64,000 nucleotides of DNA, taken from the NCBI RefSeq assembly GCF_037029465.1, contig NZ_JAYMEM010000006.1:235266-299265 (forward strand). The letters are read 5' to 3'. Below the pieces are notes generated by a model. That model worked only from the letters and a program-made list of their open reading frames with translations, ran no database searches and was not told the origin of the DNA. Positions 45,901 to 53,273 of this stretch are shown piece by piece. How positions within the stretch are numbered: the stretch's first letter is position 1; each line of letters begins with the position of its first letter. The DNA is from Mesoflavibacter sp037029465 (lineage in GTDB: Bacteria; Bacteroidota; Bacteroidia; Flavobacteriales; Flavobacteriaceae). The position numbers and the translations under genes were made by a program.

Positions 45901-46053
45901 GTTTAAATAATCCTGATTTGCCTTTTTTAAAGTAAAAGAAGTATTGTTCACTACTTCTTTTGATTTTTTATGTTTATGTTTTTCACATGAAAAACATAGC
46001 AAAATAGAAATTAAAGCAATAAAATGAAGTTTGTAAAAAACAGGTTTAATCAC
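42961..46053 (-). CDS. TPR-CHAT caspase-like peptidase, lipoprotein with C-terminal membrane helix
   Basis: 1030 residues from a GTG at 46053; no ATG precedes the signal. Lipoprotein signal ending LLCFSC, then about 12 tetratricopeptide-like repeats (70-420), a coiled-coil region (about 580-650) and a CHAT domain (about 720-990). The catalytic dyad is His in GVLHLAMHS (about 860) and Cys in VLSACNTG (about 904), with VPSTIMSLWKVPD and HPYYWSGFVV also typical. A terminal helix (YWWLILLIIPLGLVI) and KNRLKKAA follow. CHAT domains are cysteine proteases related to separase and caspases. Its role in flavobacteria is unknown; it neighbours a sigma factor/TPR membrane protein pair convergently. Confidence 0.85.
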   Translation of the reverse strand: MIKPVFYKLHFIALISILLCFSCEKHKHKKSKEVVNNTSFTLKKANQDYLNYLKTGDRALLKQLDTVVSIRIDSLKQSDSTYLQTLVLSAKLDLEQSKFKLGRTKFLKADSLYVANNLKDSTIKHSIDYYKVYTKSQVKRRLYLNEVLEVIDQYKDCKKKDTLTEMFSKEYLARVYIDSAKYDKAIANLQEAINYFKSKHLKKNLSVAYSVLGVAYDGKEAIDSSLTNYKKSIKIGEELVDPNYNILAANSYNLGLTYNDRLGNSDQSITYFTKAVTFDSILNPKNQYLVDDYRNLSAAYLSNYDIENAKKYAEKSLGLAMEVLGETEFYMIATSKFVLANVLIKNNQKEEALALANEAFNEIFTKTKENHRYVANANYQLGDLYMQAKDTLNAINFLKKTSKIAKNIDRGLFELKANKSLIDLGFYDDNVFKRQDMLLSTKFKNATYFQVEYLIQKINYLKNKSEFEAAKSLILELEKRYSDVQISAFQQIQLKALQIELSWQSPNFNLEEETNRFIKLVIDSKNNFSNHNNQVYYANYLKEAITQTLNSVYKAYQKTSQESYLNLFLKLIEVNKNSALLEGIQQVKFKNIAGVPKELIEKEQQLKDKLQSVYNNIQFLKQQTNSNEELLNKLYLEQQNLSLEYENLITDLNVNYPKYASLKRVKVSDNLKSYQTKLYSDEAILEYYIDKNIGYCFKISKENIEITQLKDIVALRDKITQFKSQINNRVSLTETSKGISNLVLPKIEKDIKKITIIADDILTVLPFEVLVQNNHYLVESFSISYAGSLTLLEEQKSLKTQSKGWAGFAPKYSKIALTNNVDEVENIKAIYGGTTYVNEKASKDLFVEEGKNYGVLHLAMHSTLNQSNPMNNKLLFNEVEPNQSLTAAEIYSLNLNANLAVLSACNTGFGKLEKSEGLMSMARAFTYTGVPSTIMSLWKVPDKETSIIMTSFYNYLKQGETKDKALQLAKLDYLNNTDDVALKHPYYWSGFVVTGDTIAVKNEGNISYWWLILLIIPLGLVIKNRLKKAA
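42966..42988 (+). terminator. Terminator of the fibre gene, inside the convergent CHAT coding end
   Basis: CCGCCTT (42966-42972), TTT loop, AAGGCGG (42976-42982), then six T. It lies within the last codons of the oppositely directed CHAT gene (stop at 42961-42963), so the two genes share this DNA. Confidence 0.7.
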
Positions 46054-46084
46054 GGTTAAGATTTTGGTAAATTGATTAGCTCTT

Positions 46085-46092
46085 CAAATATA
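46085..46092 (-). promoter_or_regulatory. Housekeeping-type -7 box of the CHAT gene
   Basis: TATATTTG on the minus strand (TAnnTTTG), 31 bases before the GTG. No clear TTG at -33. No GTTAACC/GTCAC pair is found here, so the CHAT gene is probably not under the ECF-type promoter. Confidence 0.4.
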
Positions 46093-46103
46093 GAAATTAA
46101 ATA

Positions 46104-46135
46104 AAAAAGCCTAAACAAAATTGTTTAGGCTTTTT
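46104..46135. terminator. Intrinsic terminator after the flavoprotein gene
   Basis: AAAAAGCCTAAACAA, AA loop, TTGTTTAGGCTTTTT: perfect 15-bp arms. It lies between the flavoprotein stop (46155) and the CHAT promoter, both leftward. Confidence 0.8.
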
Positions 46136-46154
46136 CGTTTATAAAACTAATACA

Positions 46155-47354
46155 TTATGGAAGTTGAGAATACCCATTTCTTGTTTTCCAAAGAAAGTAT
46201 TTCTCAAATAAGACTTTTGAAAAATCATAGAAAACATTTGGTATCATGATAGCAAAATTTCTTGGTTTAAATAATTTATCAGATAGAATAATTACTTCCT
46301 TTTTACCAGCGTCCATTACGCAAATTCCGGGTATTTTTCCCCAAGCTTTTTTCTTAAGTTCTGTTTTCCCTTTTTGAACTCTTATAATATTTTCTGCAAC
46401 AATTTTACCTGTTTCATCAGATGGATAACCTGTTTTTGGTGTAGAAAATGGCACTTCTCCACAAGTAAATGGTGGTTTTACATCTACTGCAATTCCTGCA
46501 GCCCAAACATTTGGTAAAGTAACATGTCTGTAATCGTCTGTTACTGGTATATATCCTGCTGGTGTAGCTTGTAATCCTGGTGATTTAGTCACAAAATCAA
46601 CACCAACAAATGGTGGCATTAACATGGTGAACTTAGCAGGAATTTCTTCACCTGTATTTAAAACTACTTTATCTTTAAAAACTTCTTTTACACCAACTTC
46701 GGTTCTAAAATGAATATTAAACATTTTCATAAAAGACTTTAACATGGTTTCGCCTCCTTTAATTCCGTCAATTCCAAAGTGTCCTAAATAGTTTTCGGGA
46801 GTAATCCAATATAAATCTACTTTCTTTCTTATCTTTTGCTCTCTAAGCCATTTTTCAATATTAAATAAAAACTCATAAGCTGCTCCCATACAACCAGCAT
46901 TTTGAGTTGCCCCAACTACGATTCCGCCAGGGTTTTTCTTAAATTCTTCTAATGCTTTTCTAGTTTTCATTGCGCCATTTGGCGTACCTATATAATGAGC
47001 AAATTCTTTAACTCCTGGTGCTACATCATATTTTACTTTTGGACCTGTTGCAACCACTAAATGATCATAATTTACTTCGCCTTTATCGGTTTTTACAATT
47101 TGGTTTACCGTATCTACTTCTAAAGCTTCTGCGTTAAGAAAATCGACACCTCTTTTTTCTAAAATGGTATCTTTTCTAAACGAAATATCTTTAACATCTC
47201 TTCTCCCAAACGGCACCCAAATTAAAGATGGTACAAATAAAAATAATGGCGATTTATCTATCAGCACTACCTCTTGTTGATCTTTACCTTTTCTTTTTAA
47301 CTCTAAGGCTGCAGTAATACCTGCAAAGTTGCCTCCTATCACTACTGTTTTCAT
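46155..47354 (-). CDS. Sulfide:quinone oxidoreductase-like FAD protein
   Basis: 399 residues from the ATG at 47354, which places MKTVVIGGNFAGITAA (the FAD Rossmann motif) at the N-terminus; the longer reading would add 15 residues upstream of it. NDH-2/SQR family features include VATGPKVKY (about 104), an internal Cys in NAGCMGAAYEF (about 156) and VTLPNVWAAG (about 278). The TCGEVPFSTPKTGYP segment also resembles SQR. Two redox cysteines plausible for sulfide oxidation are present, but NADH dehydrogenase type II or another quinone reductase cannot be excluded. It has its own terminator. Confidence 0.75.
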   Translation of the reverse strand: MKTVVIGGNFAGITAALELKRKGKDQQEVVLIDKSPLFLFVPSLIWVPFGRRDVKDISFRKDTILEKRGVDFLNAEALEVDTVNQIVKTDKGEVNYDHLVVATGPKVKYDVAPGVKEFAHYIGTPNGAMKTRKALEEFKKNPGGIVVGATQNAGCMGAAYEFLFNIEKWLREQKIRKKVDLYWITPENYLGHFGIDGIKGGETMLKSFMKMFNIHFRTEVGVKEVFKDKVVLNTGEEIPAKFTMLMPPFVGVDFVTKSPGLQATPAGYIPVTDDYRHVTLPNVWAAGIAVDVKPPFTCGEVPFSTPKTGYPSDETGKIVAENIIRVQKGKTELKKKAWGKIPGICVMDAGKKEVIILSDKLFKPRNFAIMIPNVFYDFSKVLFEKYFLWKTRNGYSQLP

Positions 47355-47528
47355 GGTTAATATGTTTTTAATTGGTAGCACTAATTTACTAACAAACAAC
47401 TTCTTACACAGTAACAGAAGTTACACATCAACATATAAAAACTTGATTTTAAATGTTAATTTATGTAACAATTAAGACCAATTTACGTTCTTATAGATAT
47501 CATCCATCAATCAAAAAACAATCACATC

Positions 47529-48629
47529 ATGTTACAACAATTCTTTATTATTTGCTCTGGCGCAGATATTAACATCTTAAAAAATGCTTCTTCAAGTGAA
47601 AAAAACAAATACGCAGGTATTGGCGCCACTGTCTTTTTTACGGCTTTAATGGCTTTTATCGCATCTGGTTATGCGCTTTATACCGTTTTTGACAATCTTT
47701 TTACAGCCATCTTTTTTGGACTAATTTGGGGATTACTCATTTTTAATTTAGATCGTTTTATCGTGTCTACAATTAAGAAAAGAGATTCTTTTTTAGATGA
47801 ATTTTTGCAGGCACTTCCAAGACTAATTCTAGCTGTTATAATTGCTATAGTTATTTCAAAACCTTTAGAAATGAAGATCTTTGAAAAAGAAATCAACCAA
47901 GTTTTGTTAGAAGAAAAAAATGCAATGACGCTTGAAAACCAAGAACAAATTGCGCTTCAATTTTCTCCTAAAGTAGCAGAACTAAAGCAAAATATTGAAA
48001 ATTTAAAATCTGAAATTGATACTAAAGAAGCTGAAGTTAATGCACTTTACGACACTTATATTAGCGAAGCCGAAGGTACTTCTGGAACAAAAAAACTAGG
48101 CAAAGGTCCTGTTTATAAAGAAAAACGAGACAAACACGATGCTGCTTTAGCACAATTAGAACAACTAAAAACAGACAACAAAGCAAAAATTGCAGCAATA
48201 GAAACCCAACTTCAGCAACTTCAAAATAATTATCAAACTCAAGTTGATAATACGCAACCTATAATTGATGGTTTTGATGGTCTAATGGCTCGTGTTAATG
48301 CATTAAACAAATTACCTTGGTTACCTTCGTTTTTTATATTCTTATTGTTTTTAGCTATTGAAACTGCGCCAATTTTCGCAAAATTAATTTCACCTAAAAG
48401 TGAATATGATTTTAAATTAGAAGATCAAGAAACTGCTGTAAAAACATTAGTACAACAACGTGTTGAAGAACGCAAACTAGCTTTACAAACCGATTTTAAA
48501 ATTAACGATAAAGTGTATACTGATTTATCTGAGGAAGACGAATTATATCAATTTAAACGCAAAAAGGCAAGAGAACTTATGCAGTTGCAAGCAGATGCAT
48601 TTTATAAAAGTCAGCAAAAATTATTATAA
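47529..48629 (+). CDS. DUF4407 membrane protein with coiled coil
   Basis: 366 residues. Two membrane helices near 35-80 and one near 95-115 (FLDEFLQALPRLILAVIIAIVI), then a long coiled coil (about 125-245, with repeated LKQNIENLKSEIDTKEAE-type segments). Another helix (LPSFFIFLLFLAIETAPIFAKLI, about 268-290) and a charged cytoplasmic tail follow. This is the DUF4407 family; its function is not established. It appears monocistronic and ends in a terminator. Confidence 0.8.
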   Translation: MLQQFFIICSGADINILKNASSSEKNKYAGIGATVFFTALMAFIASGYALYTVFDNLFTAIFFGLIWGLLIFNLDRFIVSTIKKRDSFLDEFLQALPRLILAVIIAIVISKPLEMKIFEKEINQVLLEEKNAMTLENQEQIALQFSPKVAELKQNIENLKSEIDTKEAEVNALYDTYISEAEGTSGTKKLGKGPVYKEKRDKHDAALAQLEQLKTDNKAKIAAIETQLQQLQNNYQTQVDNTQPIIDGFDGLMARVNALNKLPWLPSFFIFLLFLAIETAPIFAKLISPKSEYDFKLEDQETAVKTLVQQRVEERKLALQTDFKINDKVYTDLSEEDELYQFKRKKARELMQLQADAFYKSQQKLL

Positions 48630-48631
48630 GA

Positions 48632-48668
48632 AAAGCCCAATTTTCAATTAGAAAATCGGGCTTTTTTT
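48632..48668. terminator. Terminator between DUF4407 and PhnA-like genes
   Basis: AAAGCCC-A-ATTTTC pairs with GAAAAT-C-GGGCTTT around AATTA, then TTTT. Convergent genes share it. Confidence 0.75.
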
Positions 48669-48681
48669 CTTTTTAAAAATA

Positions 48682-49260
48682 TTAATTCTTTTTTACATAT
48701 TCTGTAATAATCACAATTTGTTGTCCGCCAACTTTACCTTCAATATAATTGGCATTTTCATGATCTACACGTATGTTTCTAACTGCTGTTCCTTGTTTAG
48801 CAACCATACTAGAGCCTTTTACTTTTAAGTCTTTTATTAAGACTACATTGTCTCCGTTTTCAAGAAGAACACCATTAACATCACGGTGTATAATTTTTTC
48901 GCTTTCGTCTTTATCTTCACCTGTTGCACGTGCTAAAGCCAAAGCGTCTTCATCTAAATACATCATATCTAACAGATCTTTTGGCCAACCTTCGCCTCTT
49001 AATCGCTGTAACATACGCCAAGCCATGATTTGTACTGCGACATGCTCGCTCCACATACTATCGTTTAAACAACGCCAATGGTTTGGATCCATATCGGTGT
49101 TTTTTTCTATTTGATTATAACATGTATCACAAACCAAAACGCAGGTATCTACGCTTTCATTTAATGATGGAGGAATGGTGTATTGTTGTAAATTTGAAGT
49201 TGAAGCACAAAGCTCGCAAGTATCATTGCTTCGGTCTTTTAGCATCTGAAGTACGCTCAT
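48682..49260 (-). CDS. PhnA-like zinc-ribbon/SH3-fold protein
   Basis: 192 residues. The first 50 carry a four-cysteine zinc ribbon (CELC ... CVLVCDTC). The C-terminal 70 form the PhnA domain: VLLENGDNVVLIKDLKVKGSS and GQQIVIITEYVKK. Named for the phosphonate operon, but the domain does not act in phosphonate breakdown; its role is unknown. No phn genes are near. Confidence 0.85.
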   Translation of the reverse strand: MSVLQMLKDRSNDTCELCASTSNLQQYTIPPSLNESVDTCVLVCDTCYNQIEKNTDMDPNHWRCLNDSMWSEHVAVQIMAWRMLQRLRGEGWPKDLLDMMYLDEDALALARATGEDKDESEKIIHRDVNGVLLENGDNVVLIKDLKVKGSSMVAKQGTAVRNIRVDHENANYIEGKVGGQQIVIITEYVKKN

Positions 49261-49323
49261 GATGTGAAGATTTTATGTTTTTTGAATAATTGCAATGATA
49301 CATTTATTTGAGTTGTTGTGCAA

Positions 49324-49689
49324 TTATTCTTTCAATGCTTGCTGCATTTTTTTGGTCATACCTTTAACCACTTGATCGTAAGAATGATCTATAAGTTGAA
49401 ATAGCAATTCTGGTAAAACTTCTCCTTTATGCACATAAATTGTGTTCCAATGTGTTTTATTCATATGAAAAGCACCTTTAATACTATCATATTCTTCACG
49501 TAACTCTAACGCATATTGTGGATCACATTTAAGTGAAATGGAACCTTCGCCAGCTTCCCATTTATCTAAAGGAATTAAGGCAAACATCTTACCTAACACT
49601 TTAAAAACTAAGGTGTCTTGATTAAAAGGAAAAGTTTCTTCTACTTTTGGTTTTTGAAGACAGTATTGATGTAGTTGCTCTATATTCAT
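49324..49689 (-). CDS. MmcQ/YjbR-family protein
   Basis: 121 residues of the MmcQ/YjbR fold: N-terminal helix NIEQLHQYCLQKPKVEETFPF, then FKVLGKMFALIPLD, SLKCDPQYALELREEY and MNKTHWNTIYVH (HWNTI is the most conserved part), then helix LFQLIDHSYDQVVKG. Members have a double-wing DNA-binding-like fold, but function is unproven. No cotranscribed partner. Confidence 0.85.
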   Translation of the reverse strand: MNIEQLHQYCLQKPKVEETFPFNQDTLVFKVLGKMFALIPLDKWEAGEGSISLKCDPQYALELREEYDSIKGAFHMNKTHWNTIYVHKGEVLPELLFQLIDHSYDQVVKGMTKKMQQALKE

Positions 49690-49704
49690 GCATAAATATA
49701 GTGC

Positions 49705-49842
49705 TTATTTAATTTCTTTTAAATTAACTTTTTTGGAGTTTTTCTTTTTTAATTTATTAATTTCTCGACTATTATTTTTGATAATTGGAGGAATATCTAA
49801 ACTTTCTAAGGTATCATTTAAGTAGAGTAATAATCTATTCAT
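49705..49842 (-). CDS. Possible small basic protein (45 residues)
   Basis: An ATG at 49842 opens a 45-codon frame ending at TAA (49705-49707). The product is Leu-rich first (MNRLLLYLNDTLESLDIPP), then strongly Lys-rich (KLKKKNSKKVNLKEIK). It fills most of a 262-bp gap between two genes on the same strand, and nothing else is seen in that gap. Coding is uncertain: no clear ribosome site and AT-rich DNA. Confidence 0.35.
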   Translation of the reverse strand: MNRLLLYLNDTLESLDIPPIIKNNSREINKLKKKNSKKVNLKEIK

Positions 49843-49951
49843 AGCTTTGGTTTTGATTATTAATACTTAAAAGGTAACAAGATTTGATGTTAATACAAAG
49901 AAAACTGACTGCTTTTTCGATAAAATACACCCATTTCAAACGTTTTCGTAG

Positions 49952-50563
49952 CTATTCTCTTATTTTTTTAATATCGTCTGTATCCAAGACTAAATTTTGA
50001 TAATCTAGTGTCCAACCTATGGTTTGAACAATATTTTCTACCAATTGTAAAGACTCTAAAGCTTCTTGTTTTGCTACGTTAAACAATCCGCTTTCTGGCA
50101 CTTTTTCTAAAATATGTTGCTTAGCTTCTTCATTAAGCGCTGTTAAATCTGCAGCTTCAAACTTATTGAAATAACCATCTTTTTTATCGTAATAGTTTAA
50201 ATTAGTTTCTATTGAAAGTATTTCGGGTTGCGGAAAACTTTTGATAATTACCGTTTTAGTGTCTTGATTTGCTTCTAAAGTTACTTTATTAAAATCGAAA
50301 CCCACATACGCTTTTGCATTTATTACTACCAACGCTTTTTTACGGCTAGACACTAACTTTAAAAAGCGTTCTTTAACATCTTCATAATGATAGATTTCAG
50401 CAAAGTCACCTTCAACAGTTATAAACTTGCACACCTTTTTAATCTTGTCTAAAAGTATCACCGATTGCGAGGATACTTTTTTCTTGTTTTTAAAGTGTTT
50501 TATATAGGTTGTTATCCCTAATACAACAAGTCCACCTATTATTAATGAGATAAAGATTTCCAT
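49952..50563 (-). CDS. DUF4230 protein
   Basis: 203 residues: one N-terminal membrane helix (FISLIIGGLVVLGITTYI), basic residues, then a DUF4230 domain (KKVCKFITVEGDFAEIYHYED ... ALVVINAKAYVGFDF). Function unknown. Its start overlaps the stop of the DUF4260 gene by one base, so it is part of the leftward operon. Confidence 0.8.
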   Translation of the reverse strand: MEIFISLIIGGLVVLGITTYIKHFKNKKKVSSQSVILLDKIKKVCKFITVEGDFAEIYHYEDVKERFLKLVSSRKKALVVINAKAYVGFDFNKVTLEANQDTKTVIIKSFPQPEILSIETNLNYYDKKDGYFNKFEAADLTALNEEAKQHILEKVPESGLFNVAKQEALESLQLVENIVQTIGWTLDYQNLVLDTDDIKKIRE

Positions 50564-50907
50564 TATAAACTTCCTAAATGTGTGTTTTTAAAATGATCTG
50601 CATATTTAAGTCCGTATCCAAAAATTCGGTCTAAAGACGCATGAGAAAACAGGATAATTCCTATTAATTGCACGACTTCGATTTCAAAATAAATTCCACC
50701 TAAAAAGATCAAAATAGCTAATCCTTTATGATGAAATATATTGTATGTTATTGCACCAATTTTAGTATTGATTAAATAGCCTAGCATACCAATATCTGGC
50801 AGTAAAATCAATGCTAAAAACCACCACCAAGCATAACTTAATGTTGAAAACAAATAGATACCTAGTATGAATTGAAAAAGCTCTTCTAATTTTAAAATGG
50901 ATTTCAT
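50563..50907 (-). CDS. DUF4260 membrane protein
   Basis: 114 residues with three to four membrane helices and the DUF4260 features ILLPDIGMLGYLIN and HASLDRIFGYGLKY. Function unknown. Linked by a one-base overlap to the DUF4230 gene and by three bases to the cyclase gene. Confidence 0.8.
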   Translation of the reverse strand: MKSILKLEELFQFILGIYLFSTLSYAWWWFLALILLPDIGMLGYLINTKIGAITYNIFHHKGLAILIFLGGIYFEIEVVQLIGIILFSHASLDRIFGYGLKYADHFKNTHLGSL

Positions 50908-50910
50908 TTT

Positions 50911-51657
50911 TTATTCTATTTTGTAAAGGATAGGTTTGCTTGGTGTTGCATCGTTTTCAAACGAAGCTATTTGTAAATTTAAAATATATTTTCCGTCTGT
51001 AATTTTATTTTTCACGTAAATAAACTCGGTTATGGTCGCATTTTTTCTAATCTTACCATCAACATCCCAAAAAGCTTTATGAGCTAATAATTTACCTTCG
51101 TCTTTTTCTTTATCAACACTTGGTAAATCTACTAAAAGATGTTGTACGCCTATTTTTTTTATAAATTGTGCTGCATCTTCGGTTAAATAAGGCCAATTGG
51201 TATTAGAGTATTGCCTAGTTAGTTTGTCTTTTGTATTTGGCATTGTGCGAATAACCAAAGCTTCTGGCTTACGTTGCTTTAATAAGAATTTTAATTGTGA
51301 TTTAGAAATCACATAATCTTCATCTATTTTTTCTGGTGCAACGGTGATTAATTCTGCTTTAAAAAAGAACTGTTTTAAGCATTTATTGATACTGTAAAAT
51401 TTTTCGGTAATGTGTCCAACACATTCGGTATGCGTACCGTGAGCATGCGGATTAAATTGAATGTTATTAAAGTTGATAGATGCTCCTTTTTTTACGCTTG
51501 CTGTCCACTCGCCTATTTGCGCTGGCTCTATTTTAGGCTCTTCGATATACCACGCATTGGCGTTATCTTTTGAACCACGAATGGGCATTGATATGTCTAA
51601 AGGTTTGGATAAGTCTACTGTGTATTTTTTTGTATTAATGTCTATTATTGTCTTCAT
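50911..51657 (-). CDS. Cyclase-family metal hydrolase (kynurenine formamidase-like)
   Basis: 248 residues. Metal-site motif NPHAHGTHTECVGHI (about 72-86) is the HxGTHxD-type signature of the cyclase/KynB family, with Glu in place of the usual Asp. LLVDLPSVDKEKDEG (about 175-190) holds another conserved acidic patch. Substrate cannot be read. Four bases separate it from hemW. Confidence 0.8.
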   Translation of the reverse strand: MKTIIDINTKKYTVDLSKPLDISMPIRGSKDNANAWYIEEPKIEPAQIGEWTASVKKGASINFNNIQFNPHAHGTHTECVGHITEKFYSINKCLKQFFFKAELITVAPEKIDEDYVISKSQLKFLLKQRKPEALVIRTMPNTKDKLTRQYSNTNWPYLTEDAAQFIKKIGVQHLLVDLPSVDKEKDEGKLLAHKAFWDVDGKIRKNATITEFIYVKNKITDGKYILNLQIASFENDATPSKPILYKIE

Positions 51658-51661
51658 TAAA

Positions 51662-52789
51662 TTAGTTTAACATAAATAGCTCGCTTGCTATTCCGTCGGT
51701 TAAAAATTTTCCTTTTTTGGTTGCTTTTAAGCTGCCATTATCAATATACAATAATTGTTCCGAGATATAAAACTGTGCTTGTTTTAATAAGTAATCATGG
51801 TAATGTAGCCCAAACTTGTTGGTTACTTGGTCAAGATTAATACCCCAAACGGTGCGCAAACCTGTCATGACAAACTCGTTATACTTATCATTTTTGGTCA
51901 ATGTTTCAGTTTCTAATGGTAATTGATTATTCTCAATCTTTTTAATGTAAATAGAATTATTTTTTACATTCCAAGCGCGTCGATGACCGTTAAAACTATG
52001 TGCTGATGGACCAATACCAATGTATGGTTTACCTAACCAATAGGCACTATTATTTTTACTGTAATAACCTGGTTTTGCAAAATTAGACAGCTCGTAATGT
52101 TCAAAACCTGCATCTTCTAATTTTTCTATAAGTTGATGAAACTGTTGGTGTGCAACCTCATCATCAACATCATCAATAATTCCTTTTTCGATAAAGTTAG
52201 CCAATGCTGTTTTAGGCTCGACAGTTAGTGCGTAACTTGAAATATGTGGTACACCAAAGCTTAGCGCTGTTTTAATATTAGTTAACCATTCTTGTGATGT
52301 GCTATTTGGTATTCCGTAGATTAAATCTAAGCTAATATTATCAAAATATTGTGTCGCAACTTCTAAACATTTTTTTGCTTCTTCGGAATTATGAGCACGA
52401 TTCATCAACTTTAAATCTTTCTCATAAAAAGATTGTATACCAATACTTAGTCGATTGATTGGCGATTGGGATAATTCAATAATTTTTTGCTCAGATAAAT
52501 CATCAGGATTGGCTTCTAATGTGATTTCTGGTGATGTTACAACTGCATAATTTTTATATATCGTATCTATTAAAAATTGTAGTTCTTCAATAGATAATAG
52601 ACTTGGCGTTCCGCCACCAAAATAGATGGTTTCTACAGTTGCATCTTTAAATTCTTCTTTACGAAGTTGAAGCTCTTTTGCTAAAGCAGAAATTAATTGA
52701 TCTTTCTTTTTTAACGAGGTCGAAAAATGAAAGTCGCAATAATAACATGCTTGTTTGCAGAATGGTATGTGAATGTAGACGCCGGACAT
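51662..52789 (-). CDS. hemW: HemW-type radical SAM protein
   Basis: 375 residues from the ATG at 52789; the earlier TTG-type start is unlikely because family members begin right at GVYIHIPFC. The radical SAM cysteines are in CKQACYYCDFHF (CxxxCxxC plus fourth Cys missing, typical of HemW rather than HemN). YFGGGTPSLL, GIQSF and IGIGPSAHSF are further motifs. HemW is a heme chaperone, not a coproporphyrinogen oxidase, despite older names. The upstream sequence is an inverted repeat of a four-helix-bundle cassette. Confidence 0.9.
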   Translation of the reverse strand: MSGVYIHIPFCKQACYYCDFHFSTSLKKKDQLISALAKELQLRKEEFKDATVETIYFGGGTPSLLSIEELQFLIDTIYKNYAVVTSPEITLEANPDDLSEQKIIELSQSPINRLSIGIQSFYEKDLKLMNRAHNSEEAKKCLEVATQYFDNISLDLIYGIPNSTSQEWLTNIKTALSFGVPHISSYALTVEPKTALANFIEKGIIDDVDDEVAHQQFHQLIEKLEDAGFEHYELSNFAKPGYYSKNNSAYWLGKPYIGIGPSAHSFNGHRRAWNVKNNSIYIKKIENNQLPLETETLTKNDKYNEFVMTGLRTVWGINLDQVTNKFGLHYHDYLLKQAQFYISEQLLYIDNGSLKATKKGKFLTDGIASELFMLN

Positions 52790-52796
52790 ATCAGTT

Positions 52797-52815
52797 GTCA
52801 ATAAACAATTAACAG
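52797..52815. repeat. Left inverted repeat of the four-helix-bundle cassette
   Basis: GTCAATAAACAATTAACAG matches the reverse complement of 53255-53273 (ATCAATAAACAATAAACAG) at 17 of 19 positions. It lies eight bases upstream of the hemW start. Confidence 0.5.
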
Positions 52816-52879
52816 GAAACAATTAGCAGTAGTCAATTTACAAATTATCAGATATCAATGATTAGTGACCAACTAACAG

Positions 52880-53248
52880 TTAAGGTATTTTATTTATTCT
52901 TGTTTTTTTAAGTATTGAAAATAATATTTTTGATAGTTCGTCAGTGTTTGAGTGTAATTTATCAAACTCTATTTTACTTAAAAAATCTGAATCTTTAAGT
53001 AAGCTTAACCAGTACTTAGTCTCTAAGCTTTCTTTATAAGCAATTGAAATTTTAGCAGAAAAATCAGCATTTGATATTGCACCGTTTGCTTCTGTAACAT
53101 TAGCTCCAATGGACGTACCAGATCTTAATAATTGTTTAGATAAGATAAACTCTTTTTTTGAATTAGTTAATTCTTTATAAACATTAACAATTTGAAGAGC
53201 TAATTGATAAGATTTATCAGCTAAAGGATTATTTGCTTGTTTAGACAT
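52880..53248 (-). CDS. Four-helix bundle protein (23S rRNA intervening-sequence protein family)
   Basis: 122 residues. Four helices with the family motifs SYQLALQIVNVYKELTNSKKEFILSKQL, RSGTSIGANVTEANGA (about 42-57), DFSAKISIAYKESLETKYWL (about 62-81). First found in intervening sequences of 23S rRNA; many chromosomal copies stand free, as here. It sits between ruvC and hemW and is flanked by imperfect inverted repeats. Molecular role unknown. Confidence 0.88.
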   Translation of the reverse strand: MSKQANNPLADKSYQLALQIVNVYKELTNSKKEFILSKQLLRSGTSIGANVTEANGAISNADFSAKISIAYKESLETKYWLSLLKDSDFLSKIEFDKLHSNTDELSKILFSILKKTRINKIP

Positions 53249-53254
53249 TGATAA

Positions 53255-53273
53255 CTGTTTATTGTTTATTGAT
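53255..53273. repeat. Right inverted repeat of the four-helix-bundle cassette
   Basis: The partner of 52797-52815. It overlaps the last codons and stop of ruvC (KINKQ end), suggesting the ruvC end was shaped by an insertion. Confidence 0.5.

Noticed and set aside
46043..46066. TTAACC on the minus strand before the CHAT gene as another ECF-type promoter
   Set aside because: It lies at the GTG start itself and has no GTCAC element at the required distance; a TAnnTTTG box further upstream is the better promoter.
47159..47354. Calling the flavoprotein a certain sulfide:quinone reductase
   Set aside because: Only some of the SQR cysteines can be placed with confidence; type II NADH dehydrogenase-like members share the same fold, so I kept the call at family level.
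48682..49260. Phosphonate use inferred from the PhnA name
   Set aside because: PhnA-domain proteins are not phosphonate enzymes and no other phn gene is present.
52880..53248. Evidence of a nearby 23S rRNA gene from the four-helix-bundle protein
   Set aside because: No rRNA sequence is seen; free-standing copies of this family are common.
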